DNA of 25,676 nucleotides from Fidelibacterota bacterium (GTDB lineage Bacteria > Fidelibacterota > Marinisomatia > SCGC-AAA003-L08 > D37C17), in assembly GCA_018671635.1 (NCBI GenBank), contig JABHHG010000095.1:1-25676 (forward strand), read 5' to 3'. Shown here one piece after another: positions 16,892 to 24,761 of this stretch (position 1 is its first letter; every line of letters begins with the position of its first letter). A program made the position numbers and the translations under genes. The notes beneath the pieces were generated by a model. That model had not been told where the DNA came from and did not search any database. It was given only the letters and a program-made list of their open reading frames with translations.

Positions 16892-17864
16892 TTTGAATTA
16901 TTTGAGATAACTTTACATCAACATCATGAAGTCGAGCTGCCAAAAGACCTGCACCATAGGCATTAGAAATAGTAGAGAATGTCCATTTTATATTTGGGAA
17001 GTCAAATTGGAGTGCATCGTTCAATGTTTTGCGGTAAAAATCATTTCTAATGACGCTACCATTACCCGCCAAGATAATAGAACCATCTTTAGGATTCAAC
17101 TCTAAGTCGTGAACTAATTGAAGAATATACTCTGCAATGGTTGAACTCCCTTCTTGAACAATCTTCAATGCCATTTCATTTCCTGATTCAGCAAATTCAA
17201 TAATTTTCTCAGCCAATGATGCTATAATGGGAACTGAATCTTCACTTTCCATAGTTTCTTCAATTGCCAAATTAAAATCAGAACTTTCAAATTTATCTAA
17301 CACATGGGTCATCAACTCACTCAAATCTTCATCACCCTGAACCGATGATTCATTCAGAGCCATTTCCATAATCGCTTTCTTGCCAATCCAAAAGCCACTT
17401 CCAATGTCACCATGTGCATGGCCTTCTCCAGCTACCCGCCTAATTTTACTGGATTCATTGCGTCCAATACAAATAATTCCGGTGCCCACTGTTACCAAAA
17501 TTCCTAAACCCCCTGGGCAACTTACTTCGTATGATGCTTCTGCGTCATTCATAATTATAGATCGGCGAGAAAGTTTTAATCCATCCAGAACCTTAAACAC
17601 CATATCTCGACCATCTTCATCAGAAGCACCCGCTAATCCTAAACCCACAGCATCAACATCCTCAATGTCAATTGAAGCATCTTCACATAACTGTTCAATC
17701 ATGGATGCTATTCGCTTCGAGGCAGCTTCGCCATCTAATGCAATATTGGTACCCTTATCAAGAATCGTGGACAGCGTTGCACCACTATTTGTAAAGAGAA
17801 CCCCACGTGAATTTGTAGCGCCGCCATCGATACCAATAATATAATAATTATCGTCTGTATTCAT
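16863..17864 (-). CDS. N-acetylglucosamine/N-acetylmuramic acid kinase (BadF/BadG ATPase family)
   Basis: This ATP-dependent sugar kinase of the actin-like ASKHA fold has 333 residues. Motifs: phosphate-1 loop GIDGGATNSR (11-20), NDAEA with catalytic-type D107, phosphate-2 segment LVTVGTGIICIG (123-134), GSGFWIGKKAI, which is typical of eukaryote-like GlcNAc kinases, and the adenosine motif LAGNGSVIRNDFY. Relatives phosphorylate GlcNAc at C6, and MurK of Clostridium accepts both MurNAc and GlcNAc. The neighbouring NamZ and NagZ would release exactly these sugars, so a dual or MurNAc role is plausible but is inference. The ATG overlaps the permease stop by one base (TAATG), so it is likely translated by coupling. 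Confidence 0.88.
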   Translation of the reverse strand: MNTDDNYYIIGIDGGATNSRGVLFTNSGATLSTILDKGTNIALDGEAASKRIASMIEQLCEDASIDIEDVDAVGLGLAGASDEDGRDMVFKVLDGLKLSRRSIIMNDAEASYEVSCPGGLGILVTVGTGIICIGRNESSKIRRVAGEGHAHGDIGSGFWIGKKAIMEMALNESSVQGDEDLSELMTHVLDKFESSDFNLAIEETMESEDSVPIIASLAEKIIEFAESGNEMALKIVQEGSSTIAEYILQLVHDLELNPKDGSIILAGNGSVIRNDFYRKTLNDALQFDFPNIKWTFSTISNAYGAGLLAARLHDVDVKLSQIIQSDYYLAATR

Positions 17865-18604
17865 TATTTCCTAAATGTTTTATAGCTTACCACAAGGGTG
17901 AGTAAAACTAAAAAAATGTTGAGTAAAAATGTGAGAAAAATTCCAATATAGCTGACAGCACCATTTTGAATAATCATCTGGCAACTATTTATTATTGATG
18001 TGAGGGGAAGTTTATTAACCACCTCCACATAATTAGTGGGAAATATTTCCAATGGCAAGAAAGAACCAATACTTAATGCTAGTATTAAAAATATCAATAA
18101 AATCACACTTATTAGTACAATTCCATCCTTAATAAATATCCCCAATAAAGTTCCCAAAATTGCATAAAAATTAATGAGTGGAATTATCTGTAACAAAATG
18201 AGTATAATTTGCCCAAATCCTAAATATTCATTATTTAGCAATACTGTTAATCCTATGGAAACTAATGCTTGAAAAAAGCCTAACAACGTGGCAACAATAA
18301 TGACCGAGAATATAATTTCACCATTCCGAAGCGGGGTTTTTAATAATGCATCTAACTGCCCAGAATCATGCTTGATTTTTTTCATTCTTAAAATGGCAAC
18401 ACAGAATGCCAATAAGCCAGAAGCCGTTACCCAAATTCCTGGCGCAGCCCAATTCAGATATCGAATATCCACAGAAATTATATTTGATAAAGGAAGAGAT
18501 AAAAATAAATGAAGCAACATGGGTAACATCGTAAAAATCACCAACAAGGAAATGCCATTCTTTTTAATATTCAACCAATCACGATACAAAAGAACCGCAA
18601 GCAC
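17864..18604 (-). CDS. ABC-2 type transporter permease
   Basis: This membrane protein of 246 residues has about six hydrophobic helices and the architecture of ABC-2/CcmB-like export permeases. The segment PGIWVTASGLLAF followed by a cytoplasmic stretch with LDALLKTPLRNGEI is the usual coupling region of this class. The start is GTG (18604), sharing its first base with the TAG stop of the ATPase gene, so the two are translationally coupled and surely form one transporter. The exported substrate is unknown; lipid, polysaccharide, drug or haem-related export are all possible for this family. The stop overlaps the kinase ATG by one base. Confidence 0.85.
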   Translation of the reverse strand: MLAVLLYRDWLNIKKNGISLLVIFTMLPMLLHLFLSLPLSNIISVDIRYLNWAAPGIWVTASGLLAFCVAILRMKKIKHDSGQLDALLKTPLRNGEIIFSVIIVATLLGFFQALVSIGLTVLLNNEYLGFGQIILILLQIIPLINFYAILGTLLGIFIKDGIVLISVILLIFLILALSIGSFLPLEIFPTNYVEVVNKLPLTSIINSCQMIIQNGAVSYIGIFLTFLLNIFLVLLTLVVSYKTFRK

Positions 18605-19530
18605 TATTCAAGTCCCCCATCGGTCAAACCGACGAATAAATCATGTAAACGACAAATACTGGTATCAATATCCTCTAATTCATATTTTAGGGCTAATTCT
18701 AAGGCTTTAAAAAACTGCTTACGTTCACGAGAGTAAAACTCTAATTCGGTCCCTTTTACCTGTGGGCGAAGAATCCGCGGAAAGGCTTTTAACTTTTCCA
18801 TAAACTCATCAGTGGGCGGTTGAGAAAATGAAAGTCTATAACGTGAGAGTCCATGAGTGGTCTCAATAAGGCGTTCAAGTGTGCCATCCATTTTAATATT
18901 ACCTTCATGTAAAATGGCAATACGGTCCGCATAACGTTCCGCCTCCGCAAAATTTTGAGTGGCGAAAAGAATTGTTTTATGTTGATGGAGTTTATCTAAA
19001 ACATCCCACACTTTTATACGGCTATGTGGATCTAATCCTGTTGTGGGTTCATCTAAAATAATGACGTGCGGGTCGTGAACTAATGCCCGTGCAAATTGGA
19101 CCAATCGTTTATTCCCATTAGATAAATCATTGGGCATCTGATTTAAATTTGTTGCAAAATTTAATCGCTCCGCCCAATTCAAAGCATTGGTATTTGCATC
19201 CCTTACCGATAACCCATGCAATCTTCCAAAAATCTCTAAATTTTCTAATATGGTAAGTTCATCGTCTAAATCAATGATTTGCGGCATATAGCCGGTGATA
19301 GAACGAATTTCATCTCCTCGAGTAGAAATATCTTTACCGTGGATGTATGCCATCCCCACATCTTTCTCAATGAGGCCAACCAATAATTTTAAAACCACTG
19401 ATTTCCCTGCACCATTTTCACCCAAAATAACAAAGGTACTTCCCTTTTCTACGCCGAATGATAAGTCCGCCAAAAGGGTATTGTTTCTAAAGGTTTTACC
19501 AATTGCCTTTAATGTAATGGATGCTTCCAT
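18604..19530 (-). CDS. ABC transporter ATP-binding protein
   Basis: This cytoplasmic ATPase subunit of 308 residues would drive the adjacent permease. Motifs in order: Walker A GENGAGKS (37-44), Q-loop YMPQ (81-84), signature LSNGNKR (136-142) in place of LSGGQ, Walker B VIILDEP (156-162) with the D-loop GLDP. The switch position where His is normal is Gln (ATQNFAEAE, Q192), a variant I associate with DrrA-type exporters. A C-terminal extension of about 80 residues (from about 228) has no motif I know. The ATG overlaps the polA stop by one base (TAATG), so expression is tied to polA. Confidence 0.93.
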   Translation of the reverse strand: MEASITLKAIGKTFRNNTLLADLSFGVEKGSTFVILGENGAGKSVVLKLLVGLIEKDVGMAYIHGKDISTRGDEIRSITGYMPQIIDLDDELTILENLEIFGRLHGLSVRDANTNALNWAERLNFATNLNQMPNDLSNGNKRLVQFARALVHDPHVIILDEPTTGLDPHSRIKVWDVLDKLHQHKTILFATQNFAEAERYADRIAILHEGNIKMDGTLERLIETTHGLSRYRLSFSQPPTDEFMEKLKAFPRILRPQVKGTELEFYSRERKQFFKALELALKYELEDIDTSICRLHDLFVGLTDGGLE

Positions 19531-22235
19531 TAATGAGCCTCATACCAATTTTTACCGATTTTCCAATCTACTTTTAACGGAACACTCAACGTCATTGCCC
19601 CCTCCATCTCATCCACAACTAATTTTGATAATTTATCCATTTCTTCAGGCGGACCTTCAAAAAGTAATTCATCATGAATTTGCAAAATCATCTTAGAGGT
19701 GTAATTCTCTTCAGCCATTTTTTTATGGATGTTAATCATGGCAATTTTTATTAAATCTGCAGCTGTTCCTTGAATAGGCATATTGATGGCGGCTCGCTCT
19801 TCTGCTTTTACCAAATTATGATTTCCTGAATTCAATTGAGTCATTTTACGTCTTCTACCCAAACGTGTTTTCACAAATCCATTTTCATGAGCCGACGCCA
19901 AAGTGTCATCCATATATTTTCGGATACCGGGATAACTACCAAAATAGGTATCAATCAATTTTCGAGCATCCGCCATGGATATACCCAACTCTTGCGACAT
20001 TCTAAATGGACCCGCCCCGTACATAATTCCAAAATTAACTACTTTAGCAGTACGACGTTGATCAGCCGTAACATCAGACTCATCTACCGAAAATACCAAC
20101 GCAGCAGTACGCGTATGAATATCCGTTCCATTTTTAAATGCTTCAATGAGGGCCGGCTCTTGGGAAAAATCAGCCATTATTCTCAGCTCGATTTGTGAAT
20201 AATCCGCAGATAACATCACATGTTCTGGATTCTGTACACAGAATGCTTTTCGAATTTCACGTCCAATTTCAGTTCGGATTGGAATATTTTGAAAATTAGG
20301 ATTAGTACTAGATAATCGCCCCGTTGCTGCAATAGTCTGATTTAGTGACGTATGAACTCTCCCCGTTTTGGGGTGCACATGATTGGGAAATGCATCAATA
20401 TATGTATTTTTCAACTTAGCCAAATGACGATATTCTAAAATATATTCAGGCAATGGATGATGACTTTTCAATACCTCTAATACTTCGACGGCAGTACTAC
20501 GTTTGCGAATATGCTTTAACTCTAACTCATCAAATAATACCACTGCTAATTGTTGGGGAGAATTTAAATTAAACTCGTGTCCTGCCATCGTATGAATTTG
20601 AGCAATAAGTTTATCTAATTTTTTAGCCAACACCCCCGATAATTCTTTCAAAAAATCTAAATCTAAATACACACCATTTTCTTCCATGGTAATCAATACG
20701 GGGAGTAATGGCATTTCAATATTCTCAAAGGGCTCAGATAAATTTTCTTCGGGAATAATTGGCTGTTGATTCAATGCAACTTGCAAGGCAACATCTGCAT
20801 CCTCAGTGGCATAAAATGCGATATCCTCTAGAGGTACATCTGCCATTGAAATCTGCTTTGCACCTTTACCTATCAAATCTTCGATGGGCTTCATGCGATA
20901 ATTAAGATAGTCTAAAGCCAAATAATCTAATTTGTACGAATTCTTCTCAGGGTGCAAAAGATGTTCTGCAATCATACTATCGAATACAATGCCATTTAGG
21001 CCAACATCATATCGGCTCAATACCAATGCATCATATTTAAGATTTTGCCCACAGAAATGAACCTTAGCATTCTCAAATAAGGGCTTTAGTTTTTCTAAAA
21101 TTAGACTCAAACTAAACTCATCAAAAAGTGATGCTACCTTTTCAGGATAGAGTACGGGAATATACCACCCTTCATTCTCTTTCACGGAAAATGAAAGCCC
21201 AACAATATCGGCTTGTAAGGCATTAATACTGGTGGTTTCTAAATCAAAAGAAATGAGCGCCGACTTTTTCAATTCTGAAATCATAGTATCTAAATCATTT
21301 GTATTTATAATGGTCTTGTAATTTTTATCAGGCGTCTCAAATTCTACAATATCATCAGAAAATTTTGATACATGCTGAATGAGGGAATATAGTTCTAAAT
21401 CTTGAAATTTTTGGGTAAGCGCTTCAGCATCCATACTTTGGCGAAGGAGTTGCTCTAAATGAAATTCCACAGGTACATCACATTTTATAGTAACCAATTC
21501 CTTAGAAAGATGTACCAAATCTTTGCCATTCATCATGCCTTCACGGGCCCGCTTATTTTTAATATGTTCTGCATTTTCTAATGCAGACTCAATAGTTCCA
21601 TATTCATTTAAAATTTTAACCGCTGTTTTAGGGCCCACACCATCAATCCCCGGAACATTATCAGAAGTATCTCCCATGAGCGCCAATAAATCAATAATTC
21701 CATCGGGGCCAATACCCCATTTCTCTGAAACTTTTTTAGCATCATAAACGGTGGTAGGCTTAAATCGATTTCCGGGCGTGTACACAAAGGTGAAGTCATT
21801 TACCAATTGCATCATATCTTTATCGCCGGTAACAATAAATGTTTGTAGCCCTTCCTTCTCGGCTTTTTTGGCAAGGGTGCCCATGATATCATCCGCTTCA
21901 TAGCCGGGTAATTTGATCATGGGAATTTTAGTGGCCTCTATCACCGAGTACAATGGCTCTAATTGTTCCACCAATTCAATGGGCATCTTCTCGCGGGTAG
22001 CCTTATAATCGGTATAAATCACATGACGAAAGGTGGGCTCTTTACAATCTAACACGATTGAAATATAGTCGGGATTTTCTTCTCGTAAAAGTTTGAATAG
22101 TGAATTCATGAATCCATGAATTGCGGATGTATGTCGGCCATCAGAGGTAAGTAATGGATTTTTAATCAACGCAAAATGGGCTCTATAAATAAGCGCCATT
22201 CCATCAATAAGAAATAATCGTTTAGGTGTTGCCAT
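19530..22235 (-). CDS. polA: DNA polymerase I
   Basis: This repair and Okazaki-fragment polymerase has 901 residues (E. coli 928). The N-terminal 5' nuclease domain (about 1-295) starts FLIDGMALIYR and has GDKDMMQL and GDTSDNVPGIDGVGPKTA segments. The 3'-5' proofreading domain appears intact: D331 and E333 in SFDLETTS, a CGQNLKYD segment, and Y475/D479 in YATEDAD. The polymerase domain has motif A DYSQIELR (D678), motif B RRTAKVVNFGIMYG, with Phe (not Tyr) at the sugar-selecting position, and motif C IHDELLFE (D855, E856). It is the first gene of the long operon, preceded by a plausible promoter and a 27-base leader without a clear Shine-Dalgarno site. Its TAA overlaps the ABC ATPase start. 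Confidence 0.98.
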   Translation of the reverse strand: MATPKRLFLIDGMALIYRAHFALIKNPLLTSDGRHTSAIHGFMNSLFKLLREENPDYISIVLDCKEPTFRHVIYTDYKATREKMPIELVEQLEPLYSVIEATKIPMIKLPGYEADDIMGTLAKKAEKEGLQTFIVTGDKDMMQLVNDFTFVYTPGNRFKPTTVYDAKKVSEKWGIGPDGIIDLLALMGDTSDNVPGIDGVGPKTAVKILNEYGTIESALENAEHIKNKRAREGMMNGKDLVHLSKELVTIKCDVPVEFHLEQLLRQSMDAEALTQKFQDLELYSLIQHVSKFSDDIVEFETPDKNYKTIINTNDLDTMISELKKSALISFDLETTSINALQADIVGLSFSVKENEGWYIPVLYPEKVASLFDEFSLSLILEKLKPLFENAKVHFCGQNLKYDALVLSRYDVGLNGIVFDSMIAEHLLHPEKNSYKLDYLALDYLNYRMKPIEDLIGKGAKQISMADVPLEDIAFYATEDADVALQVALNQQPIIPEENLSEPFENIEMPLLPVLITMEENGVYLDLDFLKELSGVLAKKLDKLIAQIHTMAGHEFNLNSPQQLAVVLFDELELKHIRKRSTAVEVLEVLKSHHPLPEYILEYRHLAKLKNTYIDAFPNHVHPKTGRVHTSLNQTIAATGRLSSTNPNFQNIPIRTEIGREIRKAFCVQNPEHVMLSADYSQIELRIMADFSQEPALIEAFKNGTDIHTRTAALVFSVDESDVTADQRRTAKVVNFGIMYGAGPFRMSQELGISMADARKLIDTYFGSYPGIRKYMDDTLASAHENGFVKTRLGRRRKMTQLNSGNHNLVKAEERAAINMPIQGTAADLIKIAMINIHKKMAEENYTSKMILQIHDELLFEGPPEEMDKLSKLVVDEMEGAMTLSVPLKVDWKIGKNWYEAH

Positions 22236-22269
22236 ATAAGCTGTAGAATTGTCTATTTATTAGAAAGAT

Positions 22270-22299
22270 ATTTTACCAAAATCCATCATCGCAGAACAA
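22270..22299 (-). promoter_or_regulatory. Candidate sigma-70-type promoter for the polA operon
   Basis: On the minus strand there is a TTGTTC -35-like box (22294-22299), an 18-base spacer and a TAAAAT -10-like box (22270-22275). Transcription would begin near 22262, giving a leader of about 27 bases before polA. It sits in the only gap before polA, right after the terminator of the H1-like gene. AT-rich sequence makes such matches common, so this is tentative. Confidence 0.35.
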
Positions 22300-22334
22300 T
22301 GAATATTCAGTACCAATCAATGATTTTTGGACAT

Positions 22335-22362
22335 AAAAAAAGCCCCTCGATGAGGGGCTTTT
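22335..22362 (-). terminator. Rho-independent terminator of the histone H1-like gene
   Basis: An 11-bp perfect stem (AAAAGCCCCTC pairing with GAGGGGCTTTT) encloses a 3-base loop, with a run of T on the minus strand. It lies 22 bases after the stop of the H1-like gene and separates it from polA. Confidence 0.9.
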
Positions 22363-22383
22363 CAATAAAACTAAAAAATCGAC

Positions 22384-22566
22384 TTACTTGCTTTCAGCAA
22401 CAGACGCTTTTCTATAATCAGTTACAAGCTTCTTAATTTCACCTGCAGCTTTACGTGCACGTGTACCTGCAGCTTTATTGCCTTTTTCAGCAAAACGATT
22501 ATGATTTTCATCGAATTCAGACCATAGTTCGCTCATACTACTATATAAATCAGTTGTTTTTGACAT
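22384..22566 (-). CDS. Histone H1-like DNA-binding protein (60 aa)
   Basis: This small protein matches the short bacterial histone H1/Hc1-like family known from Bacteroidota and Chlamydiae: an N-terminal helix with LWSEFDENHNRF, then EKGNKAAGTRARKAAGEIKKL, which is the family signature, and a short tail. It would bind DNA without sequence specificity and help compact the nucleoid. It lacks the long Lys/Ala repeat tail of chlamydial Hc1. An AGGAAA about 8 bases before the ATG is a good ribosome site. It is flanked by its own terminator and is probably monocistronic and well expressed. Confidence 0.88.
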   Translation of the reverse strand: MSKTTDLYSSMSELWSEFDENHNRFAEKGNKAAGTRARKAAGEIKKLVTDYRKASVAESK

Positions 22567-22673
22567 GTTTTTATTTCCTATTTTATTTAATTAAGTTTTA
22601 AACAATCTGTAAAAATTACACCCACAAACAATACAGAAGCACATTTTATTTTAAAATTTTCAATTATTTTTTT

Positions 22674-23038
22674 TTAAAATCGACTCCACGGCATCATTCC
22701 GCCCGAAACATTGATCGCATATAATCCACTTTTTTTCATAATTTGTTTAGCCTTGCAGACCGTGCTCCACTCTTACAAATCATGTAATAAACGTCTTCAT
22801 TATCATTTTTGAGATCAATAATGGATGTTGGTATTTCTGAAAGCGGTATTGAGTTTGCGCCAGTAATATGGCCTAATGGACCATTAAACTCACCCACCGT
22901 ATGCACATCAATAATTGTGGTGTTTGGATTTTCACCCACTAGTGAACGAAGTTGTTCCACCGAAATGGAAGTCCCACTCCCTTTTTTGCTACATGCAAAA
23001 ATGAGCATTAAAATAGATATGAGGAATATGAGCTTCAT
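22674..23038 (-). pseudogene. Rhodanese-domain lipoprotein, interrupted by a one-base frameshift
   Basis: The open frame runs from the ATG at 23038 to a TGA at 22736 and has a signal peptide with lipobox (IFAC, C16), a rhodanese fold start (IDVHTVGEF, GHITGANSIPL) and the active-site loop CKSGARSA. The family's last helix and strand are missing from this frame but are present in another: from about 22750 the other frame reads AKQIMKKSGLYAIN, then VSGGMMPWSRF, and stops at 22674. Adding one G in the GG at about 22751-22752 restores SAR-AKQIMKKSG. So this is a one-base deletion, either real or an assembly or sequencing error. No canonical slippery heptamer is present. If intact it would be a periplasmic or outer-membrane sulfur-transfer or redox protein of about 120 residues. 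Confidence 0.75.
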
Positions 23039-23165
23039 TAATACTTTTCAATATCCATTAATTCTGTAATTTAAATATCATCTTCCAAAATCTTTTTTCT
23101 TAAAAAATAATTATTTTTGGTACAAAAAATACTCGTATTAGATGGATATAGATGAGGGATATAAT

Positions 23166-23585
23166 TTATAATTTAGAAATTTTAATGATTAAATCAAATG
23201 ATAATACACATAATATAATTAATCCAAAAGTAAATACCTTAGCACGATACGGAACATGATTTGAAGATAATCTAATGTATACATGTAAATAACGTGAAAT
23301 TGAAAATAGCCAACATAATATCAGCTCAAAAATACTAATATTTTCAAAATTGATAAATAGTAAAATAAAAAAATAAAAAATGACGGGTAATTCAAATTGA
23401 TTTTTTAAGGTTTGCCTAGAAGTCTCTAAATAATGTGGAGCTTTGCCATTATATACTTTAAAATATGTAGGCTCAACTTCTTTTGATCTATAAGCACGAC
23501 CTGCATCCATTCTATTTTTAACATACAAAAAGAATGTTAAAAAAATCATTGTTAAGGCTGGATAAATGGCTAAATAACTTTCCAC
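23166..23585 (-). CDS. MAPEG family membrane protein
   Basis: This four-helix integral membrane protein of 139 residues is related to microsomal glutathione transferases. Visible marks: an N-terminal helix (ALTMIFLTFFLYVKNR), a hydrophilic loop ending in RQTLKNQFELPVIFYF, the MAPEG signature region with the conserved Asn-Gln-Phe-Glu-x-Pro, and RYLHVYIRL followed by a last helix. The start is GTG at 23585 with AGGGA about 9 bases upstream. Bacterial members are mostly uncharacterised; glutathione-dependent detoxification is possible but not shown. It stands alone between the LysE-type and rhodanese genes. Confidence 0.82.
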   Translation of the reverse strand: MESYLAIYPALTMIFLTFFLYVKNRMDAGRAYRSKEVEPTYFKVYNGKAPHYLETSRQTLKNQFELPVIFYFFILLFINFENISIFELILCWLFSISRYLHVYIRLSSNHVPYRAKVFTFGLIILCVLSFDLIIKISKL

Positions 23586-23689
23586 GACTATATTTCCCTA
23601 AATATTTACCTATAATTTACATCAACTCACCGACCCATGGCTGTCTTTTCCTGTCAAATTTGAGCCTTTTGATAACGTGTTTTTGAAGA

Positions 23690-24262
23690 TTATATGAAAA
23701 TAGTAATTAATATTTTAAATCCAACAATCAATAGAACAACTCCCATTATTTTTTGAATTTTAGACCCAAAAAGTTCTATTTTTTTTGTAATTTTATGATT
23801 CGTAAGTACTATTGACAGGAAACAAAACCAAGCTGCTGTAGCTATTGCCATCCATAAACCATAGGCTAATTGAATATATGTCGGAGGATTATTATTAATA
23901 ATTATAGTATATATTGATAAGAAAAATAATGTAGCCTTCGGATTTAAAAAATTAGTCAAGAAACCTTTTCCAAAAGCAGTGTATGAGTTATAATTTTCAT
24001 TGATATTATAATCTTTTGGAATAAGCGAAATATTGATTTGAACTGATTGAATGCCCATATAAATAATGTATAATGCACCTGCTATAATTATCAAATTAAA
24101 TATGATATCTGATTTTGAAATGATAATGCCTAAACCAAAAATACAGAAAAGAATATGTACTATTACCCCTGTTCCTATACCCATACTTGTTAATAAGGAA
24201 ATCTTTCTTCCTTGACATAGACTTTGCTTGACAATTAGAAAAAAATCTGGACCAGGACTCAT
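23690..24262 (-). CDS. LysE/RhtB-family amino acid exporter
   Basis: This inner-membrane exporter has about six helices. The family signature MSPGPDFFLIVKQSLCQGR is at the very start of the ATG-initiated frame, followed by GIGTGVIVHILFCIFGLG, a GALYIIYMGIQ segment and a GFLTNFLNPKATLFF motif, all typical. In relatives about 15-20 residues of the first helix precede PGPD. Here that segment is encoded in frame upstream (INQFSTVVIVHLFGV) back to a stop at 24335-24337, but it contains no ATG, GTG or TTG. The true start may be CTG at 24325 (GAGA just upstream; 211 aa) or ATT at 24307 (205 aa). The substrate is unknown. Confidence 0.87.
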   Translation of the reverse strand: MSPGPDFFLIVKQSLCQGRKISLLTSMGIGTGVIVHILFCIFGLGIIISKSDIIFNLIIIAGALYIIYMGIQSVQINISLIPKDYNINENYNSYTAFGKGFLTNFLNPKATLFFLSIYTIIINNNPPTYIQLAYGLWMAIATAAWFCFLSIVLTNHKITKKIELFGSKIQKIMGVVLLIVGFKILITIFI

Positions 24263-24452
24263 TACTCCAAAAAGATGTACAATTACAACAGTGCTAAATT
24301 GATTAATGATGTGGGAATCTATCAGTTTATTCTCTTAAGCTTTATTTTTAAGTACATATCTTAATTTATTACAATTTGTTCTGACTCATGCCTGACTATT
24401 TGGGGTCATTTTCAGTCTTTTTTAGTACTTTTGAGGATTTCTTCAAGGATAC

Positions 24453-24476
24453 AAAAAACCCCTCGTTTCAGAGGGG
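24453..24476 (-). terminator. Rho-independent terminator of the Cys-rich peptide gene
   Basis: A CCCCTC/GAGGGG stem with a 6-base loop is followed on the minus strand by six T, 24 bases after the stop of the Cys-rich gene. It resembles the terminator of the H1-like gene in stem sequence. Confidence 0.88.
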
Positions 24477-24499
24477 CTTTAAAATTAATACGGCTCAAT

Positions 24500-24706
24500 C
24501 TATTTATTTGCGCAACATGGTTTAATACAATCTGTACCACAAGGTTGCTTAGCAAGTTGCTTTCCACACGGGGAAACCTGCCCTGACTGTTTTGCACAAG
24601 AAGTTGAATAACTTTTCTTGCAGCATGTCACACTAATTACACCATATGTAAATACAGCTAAAAATAGAAACTTCCACAATAAATTTAATTTATCTTTTAA
24701 TTCCAC
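24500..24706 (-). CDS. Small membrane-anchored cysteine-rich protein (68 aa)
   Basis: I do not recognise this family. A single hydrophobic segment (about residues 9-27, LLWKFLFLAVFTYGVISV) is followed directly by a tail of about 40 residues holding eight cysteines (CC, C, C, C-x3-C, CC) with many Lys, Gln and Pro. The segment could be a membrane anchor or an uncleaved signal peptide. The Cys spacing suggests metal binding or disulfide cross-linking at the cell envelope, a metallothionein-like role being one possibility. A good terminator follows 24 bases downstream, which supports a real transcribed gene. The weak ribosome site TTAAAGGAAAAG lies a few bases before the ATG. Confidence 0.7.
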   Translation of the reverse strand: MELKDKLNLLWKFLFLAVFTYGVISVTCCKKSYSTSCAKQSGQVSPCGKQLAKQPCGTDCIKPCCANK

Positions 24707-24761
24707 TATCTTTTCCTTTAATTAATTGTTATTAGAGCTGAAATTTACAAAATTATTTCTT

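Noticed and set aside
22745..22757. Programmed -1 ribosomal frameshift in the rhodanese gene
   Set aside because: No X-XXY-YYZ slippery heptamer precedes the stop and no downstream pseudoknot is evident; a plain one-base deletion explains the data.
23104..23119. AT palindrome AAAAATAATTATTTTT downstream of the MAPEG gene as a terminator or operator
   Set aside because: It has no GC pairs and lies in AT-rich sequence where such palindromes arise by chance.
24412..24597. A 61-codon minus-strand frame overlapping the Cys-rich gene
   Set aside because: It runs through the terminator hairpin and overlaps the better-supported Cys-rich frame; the product has no recognisable feature.
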